Shown here: positions 56,302-64,000 of the stretch, piece after piece | Layout of the letters: the number at the start of each line of letters is the position of its first letter | How positions within the stretch are numbered: position 1 is the stretch's first letter | Assembly: GCF_001279525.1 (NCBI RefSeq) | Contig: NZ_LGDY01000047.1 | Span: 62,001 to 126,000 of the forward strand | DNA length: 64,000 nt | Source of the DNA: Nocardia sp. NRRL S-836 | GTDB lineage: Bacteria; Actinomycetota; Actinomycetes; Mycobacteriales; Pseudonocardiaceae | Direction of reading: 5' to 3' | The notes under the pieces: model-generated | Database searches by the model: none | What the model saw: the letters and a program-made list of their open reading frames with translations, nothing else | What the model was told of the DNA's origin: nothing | Position numbers and translations under genes: made by a program

Positions 56302-56841
56302 CTACCCACTCACTCTGTCGGCGCCCTCGGGTGGCGTGTCGCGCGACCACCATGTAGTCCCGCTCTGCTGGACGAAGCCCTCCGCGCGAAACCTTCGTTC
56401 CCTCCGGGCCAAGCCGGTTTCCTCCTGGTCGACACTGAGGACGACCGAGCGTGCCCCGCGCTGCCGGGCGTACTCGTAGAACGCGTCCATGAGCTTCGAG
56501 GCGATGGTGTGCGTGTCCGCGTGCGGACAGTTCGGCAGGTCCTCCTTACGCAGCTTCGCGATCCCCTCCAACAGGGCGCAGCGCGTACTAGGCAAGCCGT
56601 AGTGGGCGCCATCCGACCGGATGCTGGCCGCGAGGAAGCCGACCGGTTCGCCATGGCACTCGGCCACCCACCGCGCGGTGGAGTACGGGCCGACCTTGAA
56701 ACCTCCCCACCGTACGAACTTGATCGACAAGGCGGGCGGTTCATCGAAGCGCTCCAGGAGGGCAGGTACCACGTCAGCTTCCTGGCGAGACTTCGGGCTG
56801 TAAGGAGTGATGATCACTTCGTGATCGGCTTCATCGGGCAT
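56302..56841 (-). CDS. GNAT-family acetyltransferase-like protein
   Basis: 179 aa from ATG 56841. WVAECHGEPVGFLAASIRSD matches strands 2-4 of the GNAT fold and LMDAFYEYARQRGARSVVLS the helix and strand of motif B; RRFRAEGFVQQSGTTWW is the typical GNAT end. The acetyl-CoA loop (Q/RxxGxG/A) is weak here (CPHADTHTIASKLMDAF), so activity is uncertain. Stands alone. Confidence 0.65.
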   Translation of the reverse strand: MPDEADHEVIITPYSPKSRQEADVVPALLERFDEPPALSIKFVRWGGFKVGPYSTARWVAECHGEPVGFLAASIRSDGAHYGLPSTRCALLEGIAKLRKEDLPNCPHADTHTIASKLMDAFYEYARQRGARSVVLSVDQEETGLARRERRFRAEGFVQQSGTTWWSRDTPPEGADRVSG

Positions 56842-57248
56842 GAGCGGAATCTGCCACCTCGTGGGTGAGCCGGGCGGGGGTGGCCGCGATTTCGCCTTGG
56901 TGACGTGTTGAGTTGCGTCGCGGTCCGTGGAGATCTACCCTGAGCCCACGCATCAGGTCCGATGCCGTAATCCTTCTCGCTCTCCCAATGGCCGTTTCCT
57001 CAGGTCGGGAGATGTCCGCAATGCCTAGCTGAGCCTGTACGGGCAGTTAGGTGCGGCGCCGGGTCAGGTAAGCGGAACGGGAACCCGATCCGGTCGTGCC
57101 ACAAGGCTTGTGGAGTGCTGGAATCGGATGACTGATTCACCCTCTCGCGGGTGGTCGGGCCGTCGCGCCCCCGCCCTGGCCAGTCGGCCTGGGTACCACC
57201 GAGGCATGACCTGTGACACGCCGGTCGGCCGCAGTGCGAGAGACGACG
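56842..57248. other. 407-bp upstream region of the 57249 operon
   Basis: No gene seen. It must hold the promoter of the downstream operon and that of the divergent GNAT gene. Confidence 0.5.
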
Positions 57249-59429
57249 ATGACGAATACGAATACCCTTTCACCGTCCTTTGAGGACGGAATCGAGGACG
57301 GCCAGTCCTCCCGCAATCCCTATCCCGGCGCCGACAGGCGTGGATGGCCTGAGCGGCTCGCGGAGGCGTTGTCCGTGAGTACGGGCATGCCGCTGGAGGT
57401 CAGCCGCGGGGTCGCGGCGTTCGTGGTGCACCCGAAGTCGCTGCTGATCAAGAAGGGTGAGGGCTACGAGCTGAAGCCCACCGCGCTGAGCACCAGCTTC
57501 GACGGAGAGCTGGTGTTGACGGCGAATGTGCACGGCTTCGCCGGTAACGCCGGCGAGTACAACGAACGGATCCGCAGCCACTACACCAGTCCGCTGCGTC
57601 GCGACGCCTCGGAGGTGCCGACGCTGCCGCCGTTGATCACCGGCACGACCGCGGCGGGGCTCCCCGCTCCGTTCATCACGACCGCCGAGCCAGTCCCGTA
57701 CGAGACGACCGCGTCGCTGCTCACGACGATGAACGCCGCTTTGAACGAGGTCAACGGGGACCGTAAGTACGAACTGGTCGACGACATGATGTTGGTCGGG
57801 CAGCAGCAGGCCACTACGCACGTGGCGTTGCTCCGGCGGATCTGGGAGCCAGCCGAGGACGGCACTCGACGGGAGCGAGTGGTCGTGGACCTCACCGCGA
57901 CCAAGGGCGCCAACCGCAGCATCGCCCGGCAGACGCTGTTCGGCCTCAAGCCGTTCGACGTCGTCTTCGGTGTCCGGCCGCAGCGGGCGCTGTGGATCGC
58001 GGCGGGCAGGCCGATGGGGCAGGAGCCTCCGCCGGAGACGCCGATCCCGCAGCCCGAACGCTGGGTCCCTGCCCTGGCCGAGCTGCTGCGCAAGGCCTAC
58101 GAAGACCCCACGCACTACGGCCACCACGCCGCGCGGAACGCGACCCTCGTCGCCGTCGTGCCGATGCAGATCGTGGTCGGGCTGGTGGGCAAGGGAAAGC
58201 TCGAGGACTTCCACTCCAGCGTCTTCGACTCCAACCGCGGTGATCACCGCCGCCCGCCACTGGAGTACCGGCTGATCGACCGGGCCGCCGCTGACTTTCG
58301 TGCGCTGCTGCGTGCCTACAAGACGGACGAGTTGCTCGACGAGGCGAAGCGCGCGTGGCTTGCCGGCGAGGGACCCGATCCCGACGCCCGCCCACGAGAG
58401 TCTTTTGTGGACGCACGGGACCGTCGTGACCACGAGCTGTTCGGCATCGTGTTCCCGCCGCCGGACAGCGATCAGGCTCGACTCGCACGGCGCGTGCTGA
58501 GCGAGCCCTCCCGCACCCAGACTCAGAGCAAGCACGTAAATAACCGGCTGCGGATGTTCGCCGCCGCGGTGACCGACGGGTACACCACACGCTGGAACCC
58601 GCGCGTGCTCGACGGTGCGCTCCCCGCCAACGCGATCCGGACCACGAACCAGGTCATTATGCCGACCTGGAAGGACGTGCGCTCGGCGGCCGCAGACAAC
58701 GACTTCGGTCCGCTCGGCGAGTTCCTGCGCGTCCACGGAATCAACTGGCTCGCCGACGCAGGGCTCGTCGAAGCCGACCGCGGATCCATCGGGGCGCAGG
58801 CCGCGGGTGGCGACGATGACCCCGATGCTGACTCCGGCCTTGAGCGGCAGGTGCGGCGGACCATGTCGAACTACCGCCTCGCGCTGATGCAGAAGCCACG
58901 GATGGCCTTCGGGTTGCTCAGCGAACTCGCGCACGCGGCCGAGCTCAACCTCCCCGCGCGCGAGGTCGACGAGCACGGCAATCCGGTCGAGGGCACCGCC
59001 GCCACTCGACACTGGCTCAACACCACGTTCCCCAAGAACACCGGCCGCAAGCCCAGGGCGTCCGGTTCGGGCATGTCGGATCCGACCCCGCCCGCTCCGC
59101 CACCGGCTCAGCCGGTCGACCCGGCCACCGAGCACACGCAGGCGCAGGCCCGTTTCGTCGAGGCCGTGACCGACGACCTCGTCGACGTCATGGCCGAGAT
59201 CTTCCGACTGGGCGAGAACCTGACACGTGCCGGCGACAAGGCGGGCGTCCCTCCGCTGGCCGGCAGCGCCGACGCGACCACCGAGGCGTTGAGCAAGGCG
59301 CTGGTGGCTGTCCGTGCCGACATCATGAGCGTCATGGCGCTGCTGACGCCGATGACGTACGGCGGCGCCACCGCATCGGACTTCCAGTCCTCGCAGTCCG
59401 CGAAGTACGCCGAGGAGGCAGCCGAATGA
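57249..59429 (+). CDS. 726-aa protein of unknown function, first gene of the putative helicase-nuclease system
   Basis: ATG 57249 is chosen because the upstream 12 codons lack an RBS. No family recognised with confidence. LVLTANVHGFAGNAGEYNER and VVDLTATKGANRSIARQTLF recall the nucleotide-binding loop style of ParB/DndB-like proteins ('GxxR'), but the match is loose. Residues 260-500 are alpha/beta (VAVVPMQIVVGLVGKGKLED, RLMFAAAVTDGYTTRW-like). A Pro-rich linker near 610-635 (DPTPPAPPPAQPVDPA) separates a helical C-terminal domain (QARFVEAVTDDLVDVMAEIF). The stop overlaps the start of the GIY-YIG gene (ATGA). Length and context suggest a core, system-specific component. Confidence 0.75.
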   Translation: MTNTNTLSPSFEDGIEDGQSSRNPYPGADRRGWPERLAEALSVSTGMPLEVSRGVAAFVVHPKSLLIKKGEGYELKPTALSTSFDGELVLTANVHGFAGNAGEYNERIRSHYTSPLRRDASEVPTLPPLITGTTAAGLPAPFITTAEPVPYETTASLLTTMNAALNEVNGDRKYELVDDMMLVGQQQATTHVALLRRIWEPAEDGTRRERVVVDLTATKGANRSIARQTLFGLKPFDVVFGVRPQRALWIAAGRPMGQEPPPETPIPQPERWVPALAELLRKAYEDPTHYGHHAARNATLVAVVPMQIVVGLVGKGKLEDFHSSVFDSNRGDHRRPPLEYRLIDRAAADFRALLRAYKTDELLDEAKRAWLAGEGPDPDARPRESFVDARDRRDHELFGIVFPPPDSDQARLARRVLSEPSRTQTQSKHVNNRLRMFAAAVTDGYTTRWNPRVLDGALPANAIRTTNQVIMPTWKDVRSAAADNDFGPLGEFLRVHGINWLADAGLVEADRGSIGAQAAGGDDDPDADSGLERQVRRTMSNYRLALMQKPRMAFGLLSELAHAAELNLPAREVDEHGNPVEGTAATRHWLNTTFPKNTGRKPRASGSGMSDPTPPAPPPAQPVDPATEHTQAQARFVEAVTDDLVDVMAEIFRLGENLTRAGDKAGVPPLAGSADATTEALSKALVAVRADIMSVMALLTPMTYGGATASDFQSSQSAKYAEEAAE

Positions 59430-59878
59430 GGTCGGAGCCGGGCCTCATCGCGGGGCCGGTCCTGCTCGGCCGCGCGGTGGCGAAGCTGCCCATAGTGGCG
59501 GGGCCCTGGCTGACGCGCGCCCAGCTCACGCCGATGCCGTTCGCCGACTACCCGCTGCTGGCCAGAGGGGGCATCGTGTGCGCGATCTACCTCATCACCG
59601 ATCCTCAGGGTCGAGTGCGGTGGCTGGGACAGTCGAACCGGGCCGACGACCTCGCCGGCCGGATGCGCCAGCACGACGCCAACCCTGCCCGGCAGAAGGT
59701 GTTCGCGCAGTTGCGGTTCCTGCACCTGCATGATTTCACGCCCACGAAAGCACTCGACGTGATCGAGGGCAAGTGCGCGGACGTCCTCAGGCTTCGCGGC
59801 ACGATGGGCGCGCGGCGATGGCCGTCATCGGCTGATTGGCCACACTCACTCGCCGCGTCCGGCCCGGTCAGCGCGTAG
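59426..59878 (+). CDS. GIY-YIG nuclease-like protein
   Basis: 150 aa from ATG 59426 (four-base overlap). GIVCAIYLITDPQGRVRWLG is a GIY-YIG-type hairpin (Ile-Tyr then Trp-Leu-Gly for Tyr-Val-Gly), followed by QSNRADDLAGRMRQHDA with the conserved Arg and His. The catalytic Glu may be in DVIEGKCADVLRL. The 45 N-terminal residues are a separate small segment. GIY-YIG enzymes cut DNA. Closed by a strong hairpin terminator. Confidence 0.7.
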   Translation: MRSEPGLIAGPVLLGRAVAKLPIVAGPWLTRAQLTPMPFADYPLLARGGIVCAIYLITDPQGRVRWLGQSNRADDLAGRMRQHDANPARQKVFAQLRFLHLHDFTPTKALDVIEGKCADVLRLRGTMGARRWPSSADWPHSLAASGPVSA

Positions 59879-59925
59879 ATCGGTCCAGCACGCGCGGCGG
59901 CCGGATTCGCTTCACTGCACGAACT

Positions 59926-59959
59926 GCACGGCGGGAAGGCAAATGCCTTTCCGCCGTGC
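59926..59959. terminator. 16-bp hairpin after the GIY-YIG gene
   Basis: gcacggcgggaaggca and tgcctttccgccgtgc pair with one G-T position around a two-base loop. This would end the two-gene transcript and make the helicase gene separately transcribed, unless read through. Confidence 0.8.
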
Positions 59960-60094
59960 ACTTCAGCTTGCTCTTGGCCGCGTCAGTGGGTGTCGGAAGT
60001 CGGCACTGAAGTGCAGACGGCGCAGCTGTCATCTAGGACGCACGTCCTTACCGAATCTACCGTTCGTTCCGACAAACGAAAGGGCGCTCACGCA

Positions 60095-62617
60095 ATGCTG
60101 AACTGGGACCATATCGGCGGATCGACGCCTCCACCACTGGTGCCGCCGCGTGACATTTTCGCCGCGCTGCCTGCGAAGCCGTGGCCGTACCTGCGGGCCG
60201 AGCAGGGCGAGGCTCTGGAGCGCTGGTTCGCCCGCCGCCACGATCGCGACGTGGTGATCAAGCAGAACACCGGTGGCGGGAAGACGGTCGAGGGCCTGCT
60301 GATCGCGCAGAGCACCCTCAACGAGGGCATCGGCAAAGCGGTCTACCTCGCACCCGACACCTACCTCGCCGCACGGGTACGTGAGGAAGCAGCCCGGCTG
60401 GGGTTGCCGACCGCGGAGCAGCACGACGACCCCCGCTTCCTGGCCGAGCACGCCATCCTCGTCACGACGTTCCAAAAGCTGATTAACGGCCAGTCACTGT
60501 TCGGCGTCGTCGGCGGCCGTCACCTTCCTATCGACCTCGGCGTCGTGGTGGTCGACGACGCACACGCGGCGCTGGCCCGCACCGAGGAGCAGTTCCGCCT
60601 CACGATCCCCGTCGTGCACGACGCGTACCGGCAGCTGTTCGACCTGTTCGTCGACGACCTGCGGAGCCAGAACCTCAAGGCACTCCTGGACATCACCGAC
60701 GGCGACACGACCGCCGTCGTGCGGGTGCCGTTCTGGGCGTGGGCGGACAAACAGACCGAGGTGTGGCGAATCCTGCACCCGTACGGCAGCCGGCGCGACG
60801 ACGCGTTCAAGTTCGCGTGGCCGCTGATCGGCGACTGCCTGCAGCTGTGCACCGTGACGTTCGGCAGCCGCGGCATCGAGATCGAGCCGCCGTGCCCGAC
60901 GATCGAGAAGATCCCGTCGTTCTTCAACGCGCGCCGGCGCGTGTACCTGACCGCGACGCTGTCCGACGACAGCGTGCTGGTCACCAACCTCAAGGCGAAC
61001 CCCGCGAACCTGCGCCAGGTCGTCACGCCGGGCAGCGCCGCCGACCTCGGCGACCGCCTAGTGCTCGCGCCGGTACAACTCAACCCGAACCTCGACGACG
61101 ACGCGGTGCGGCAGCTGGCCAAACGGTTCGCCATGGGCGACCGCGACGGCGACGGCATCGCGGAGTCCAAGCCCGTCAACGTCGTCGTGCTCGTGCCCAG
61201 CTCGCACAAGGCCACGCTATGGCGGCCCCTGGCAGACCGCGTCCACTATGTCGACGACCTCGAGCGCGGCGTCGCCGAGCTCAAGGCCGGGCACGTCGGC
61301 TTGGTCGTGCTGGTCAACAAGTACGACGGCATCGACCTGCCCGGAGCGGCCTGCGAGCTGCTGGTCATGGACGGCATCCCGCGGCCGCTGTCGGCCGCCG
61401 AGCGACGCGAGGCCGCGGCGCTGACCGGCAGTCCCACCCGCCGCATCCGCGACGTGCAGCGCATTGAGCAGGGCATGGGCCGCGGCGTCCGCGACGTCAA
61501 CGACCACTGCGCGGTGCTGCTGCTCGGCGCTGAGCTCGGCATGGCTGTACACGACCGCGCCTGGCTCGACTTGTTCTCCCCCGCTACCCGCGCCCAGCTC
61601 GACCTCAGCCGCACCGTCGCCCTGCAGTTGCAGGGCCATGGGCTTGAGGGCATCCGCGAGGCCGTGTCGATCTGCCTGGACCGCCACCCGCAGTGGGTGC
61701 AGCGCGCCAAGTTCGCCCTGGCTTCGGTGCGCTACAACGACATCGGCGTCGTTCGCCCGGAAGCGGTCGCCGCCCGCACTGCCTTTGATCTGGCCGTGAC
61801 CGGGCAGACCAGCAAGGCCGCCGATGTGGTTCAGCAGGCGATCAACGCCACCACTGATCCCGCGTTGCGCGGCTGGCTGCGGGAGCTGAAAGCCGGCTAC
61901 CTGCACTTCACCGACCCCGCCACGGCCCAGCAGCAGGTCAGTGCGGCGATCGGTGAGAATCCCGGTGTGCTGCGCCCGGTGATCGGCGTTGACGTGCGCC
62001 GCACCCGGCCCGCCGCCGCGCAGGCCAGTGCCGCGGCGAGCTACCTGGGCGCCACATACTCCGACAGCACCGCCCTGGTCCTCGGTGTGCGCGCGATGCT
62101 CGACGACATCGAATGGGACGAAGACCGTACCGACCAGGCCGAGGCCGCTTGGGAGAAGCTGGGCCTGCATCTGGGGTTCGCCAGCACCCGCCCGGAGCGG
62201 CTCTACGGCACCGGGCCGGACAACCTGTGGACGCTCAGCGCAACCAGCAACGCCGTCATCGAACTCAAGACCGGCGTGAAGCCCACCTGCACGGGCATCG
62301 CGAAGAAGGACGCCGACCAGCTGCGCGGCGGCGTCCAGTGGAACGCCGACAAGTACATCGGCACGACCGCAGTGCCGATCCTCGTGCACCGCGTCGACCT
62401 CTACGACGCGCGGGCGGTCCCGGTGCCCGACATGTGTGTCATCACCCCGGCCAAGCTCACCGAGCTCAAGACCTCGGTGACCACGTTCGCGACCGCGCTC
62501 GCGCAGGGCCCGGACCTCTGGCGAGAAGAGCAGGCCGTCGCGCAGCAGCTCCAGCACCATCGGCTGACCGGCGAACGGTTCGCCGCCGCGTACTCACTGC
62601 CAGCACGCCGGCCGTAG
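60095..62617 (+). CDS. DExH-type helicase with C-terminal PD-(D/E)xK-like domain
   Basis: 840 aa from ATG 60095 (aaaggg upstream); the frame upstream to 59990 is not needed. Motif I is VVIKQNTGGGKTVEGLLIAQ, motif II VVVDDAHAAL, motif III-like YLTATLSD, and a second RecA domain with VVLVPSSHKATLW and the arginine-finger region RIEQGMGRGVRDVNDH. This helicase type ('NTGGGKT') is known from bacteria mainly as an uncharacterised family. The C-terminal 150 residues include LYGTGPDNLWTL and NAVIELKTGVKP (D...ExK), a restriction-endonuclease-like core. Together: a DNA unwinding and cutting machine. A near-palindrome ttcgttccgacaaacgaa lies 20 bases upstream of the start. Confidence 0.85.
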   Translation: MLNWDHIGGSTPPPLVPPRDIFAALPAKPWPYLRAEQGEALERWFARRHDRDVVIKQNTGGGKTVEGLLIAQSTLNEGIGKAVYLAPDTYLAARVREEAARLGLPTAEQHDDPRFLAEHAILVTTFQKLINGQSLFGVVGGRHLPIDLGVVVVDDAHAALARTEEQFRLTIPVVHDAYRQLFDLFVDDLRSQNLKALLDITDGDTTAVVRVPFWAWADKQTEVWRILHPYGSRRDDAFKFAWPLIGDCLQLCTVTFGSRGIEIEPPCPTIEKIPSFFNARRRVYLTATLSDDSVLVTNLKANPANLRQVVTPGSAADLGDRLVLAPVQLNPNLDDDAVRQLAKRFAMGDRDGDGIAESKPVNVVVLVPSSHKATLWRPLADRVHYVDDLERGVAELKAGHVGLVVLVNKYDGIDLPGAACELLVMDGIPRPLSAAERREAAALTGSPTRRIRDVQRIEQGMGRGVRDVNDHCAVLLLGAELGMAVHDRAWLDLFSPATRAQLDLSRTVALQLQGHGLEGIREAVSICLDRHPQWVQRAKFALASVRYNDIGVVRPEAVAARTAFDLAVTGQTSKAADVVQQAINATTDPALRGWLRELKAGYLHFTDPATAQQQVSAAIGENPGVLRPVIGVDVRRTRPAAAQASAAASYLGATYSDSTALVLGVRAMLDDIEWDEDRTDQAEAAWEKLGLHLGFASTRPERLYGTGPDNLWTLSATSNAVIELKTGVKPTCTGIAKKDADQLRGGVQWNADKYIGTTAVPILVHRVDLYDARAVPVPDMCVITPAKLTELKTSVTTFATALAQGPDLWREEQAVAQQLQHHRLTGERFAAAYSLPARRP

Positions 62618-63417
62618 GACCATGCCGACCTTGTCCCAGGGCAGCTTCAGCGCGGCGAGCGCCTCGTTGTCGACGCGGGTGATGTGGCCGGGCTCGATGA
62701 CAGCGCCGGCACCGTAGTCGAAGGCCGCGGCGACGTCCTGTGCCACGCGCTCTCCGGCGGCGTCGCCCTCGACAACGGCGAGCTCGACCTCGACCTGCTG
62801 CGGGGGGATGTTCGGCTTGGGCCGGATGAAGACCGCGTCCTGCCCGTCACGCGAGCTGAAGTCCATCGCCCAGACCGGAGATGCCTCGTCGCTCGCGGCA
62901 CGGAGCGCGGCGACCCGCGCCAGCAGGTCGGGCGCGCCGCCCAAGAGCGAGGCCTGTTCCTTGTCCAACGCGACGAGCGCCTCGACGGTCTCCTGGTGTG
63001 ACCGCGCAGGAACCGCCCGATCCCCGGGTTGTTGATCAGCTGGGTCTCCAGCCAGCGCACGTCGAGGAACGTCATCTCGAAGGGAACGCGGTGGCGTTCC
63101 TGCAGGCCGCGGAACCACTTCAGGTCACCGGGGGTCGGGTGCACCGGCGCGACGAGAACCCACGAGCGGATCTCCGGCTTGTTCAGGCACTTCTTGAGCG
63201 ACCGGACGACCTGCTTGCGCCGGGAGTCGTTCAGCGTCGTCCAGCTCTTGAACTCCAGTGCCCGGCCGATGTCCTCGGCCCACGCGTCCATGCCGCCGTC
63301 GCCGCCGGCGCCGTTGATCGTGCGCACGCGCTCGCCGTACAAGGCGTGCACGACGAGGTCGAACAGGTGCTCGGCCTTCTTCGGCTGCTCTGCCAGCTCG
63401 GTCCACCACGCGCTCAC
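62594..63417 (-). pseudogene. PD-(D/E)xK nuclease-like gene with a frameshift, convergent with the helicase
   Basis: GTG 63417 follows ggag. LFDLVVHALYGERVRTING, AGGDGGMDAWAED and RALEFKSWTTLND are a Mrr/Cap4-like nuclease core (D...ExK). After FEMTFLDVRWLETQLINN and PGIGRFLR the frame is lost at about 63000; a one-base shift gives QETVEALVALDKEQASLLGG, DLLARVAALRAASDEASPVW, and a second alpha/beta domain to a TAG at 62594. The last 24 bases overlap the 3' end of the helicase gene. The shift is either a recent inactivation or a sequence error; the domain order is otherwise intact. Confidence 0.7.
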
Positions 63418-63575
63418 AAACGCAGCTCCGGACCCCACGCAGCCCCCTGCGCCGACGGTCTAGCCGTGCTTCGCCACACGCTGTGGGTACGACTGGTGCA
63501 TCCGGCGAAGCGCACGGCGGCCGTTCCGCGGTGTGCAGGTAATCGGTTCGCCATCCTGGCGGCCGGCGGCGCACG

Positions 63576-64000
63576 ATGATGCCCGTGACCGACGCTTCGA
63601 TGCCCATCGGCAAGGTGATCGCGCTCAGCGACGAGGTTGACGCCGCCGCGTCGCTCCTGCGGCACGGGCTTGCGCTGCTGGAGACCTACACCTTCGCAGC
63701 CCGCGACGCTGACACCGTGTTCGTCTGTCTAGCGGGTGGAGCAGAGAAACTACTCAAGCTCAGTACCGGCTTGCACGCGTTGGACACCTAGGGGAGCTGG
63801 CCGTCGAAGGCCACGATGACGGGCATCGGCCACGACATCGTGAAGCTGTACAGCCACGTACGAGGGCTCATCGTCCAGGACGCTCCCACCCGCAGCACCG
63901 CTCCCGCATTCATCGCCGAACTGCTCGACAAGGTGGACAGCAACCCGCACATTGGCCAGGTTCTTGAGGTGCTCGGTACATACGCCATCCGGGGCAGGTT
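63576..64000 (+). pseudogene. Helical gene interrupted by an in-frame TAG, 3' end outside window
   Basis: ATG 63576 opens DEVDAAASLLRHGLALLETY, then GGAEKLLKLSTGLHALDT, followed by TAG at 63789. The same frame continues without a break through MTGIGHDIVKLYSHVRGLIV, APAFIAELLDKVDSNPHIGQ to the edge. The order 'EKLLKLS....GHDIVKLY..VR' is like HEPN/AbiV-type helical proteins. Possibly a nonsense mutation, or two proteins from one ancestor. Divergent from the nuclease at 62594. Confidence 0.6.

Noticed and set aside
57270..59135. A 621-codon minus-strand frame
   Set aside because: Antisense to the 726-aa gene, Arg/Gly/Val-rich, no start with RBS and no motif.
61217..62560. A 447-codon minus-strand frame
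   Set aside because: Shadow of the helicase gene with biased composition and no recognisable domain.
1..64000. tRNA or rRNA genes
   Set aside because: A visual search for T-loop words (ggttcgaatcc and variants) with matching acceptor stems found none; rRNA signatures are absent.

Overview
The window is very GC-rich DNA with GTG/ATG/TTG starts, stop/start overlaps and long antisense shadow frames. Gene content (STAND/NB-ARC ATPases with TPR tails, EACC1-type caspase, DddA-like deaminase toxin with Imm1, IS481 relics, P27-type terminase relic, DnaE2 relic) points to a filamentous actinomycete, most likely Pseudonocardiales. That placement is inference. It is an accessory region: no housekeeping operon, ribosomal or tRNA gene is visible, and roughly a third of the coding signals are truncated, frameshifted or chimeric.

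Layout. 1-4260: a conflict operon of nucleotidyltransferase-like protein (cut by the window edge), EACC1 protein and membrane-anchored caspase, all with overlapping ends. 4260-14440: a mosaic of relics (terminase small subunit, nuclease-STAND/pentapeptide chimera, pentapeptide N-terminus, DnaE2 C-terminus, sigma-factor-like gene) around an intact NB-ARC/TPR protein and an intact pentapeptide membrane protein. 14440-18410: a headless NACHT relic, a DddA/SCP1.201-like deaminase toxin with its Imm1 immunity gene, and an IS481 relic. 18440-26530: a STAND ATPase with about 30-residue repeats, small membrane proteins, an unknown 359-aa protein and decayed copies of TPR/STAND genes. 26800-31204: a protein with an RNxxxH (HEPN-like) motif, divergent from an intact nuclease-NACHT protein. 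31670-43755: IS481 relic, a ParB-like protein, a protein carrying a VQAxxxxGGVH motif, an RHS tip, truncated peptide deformylase, tyrosine recombinase relic, three regularly spaced hairpins resembling decayed CRISPR repeats, and small secreted proteins. 43812-56841: lower-GC alpha/beta hydrolase, frameshifted M3 peptidase, two more pentapeptide proteins, a TIR/flavodoxin-like protein divergent from a P-loop membrane protein, and a GNAT acetyltransferase. 57249-64000: the strongest candidate for an undescribed system: a 726-aa unknown protein translationally coupled to a GIY-YIG nuclease, a helicase with a C-terminal PD-(D/E)xK-like domain, a convergent PD-(D/E)xK gene with a frameshift, and a gene interrupted by an in-frame TAG.

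How it works together: almost every recognisable intact gene fits biological conflict (defence against phage or rival DNA, or contact-dependent competition). The relics share sequence with intact genes elsewhere in the window: the pentapeptide family has five representatives and the NB-ARC/TPR family two, so the region looks like a recombining reservoir of defence modules. All functional statements come from reading motifs by eye; no database search or structure prediction was run.
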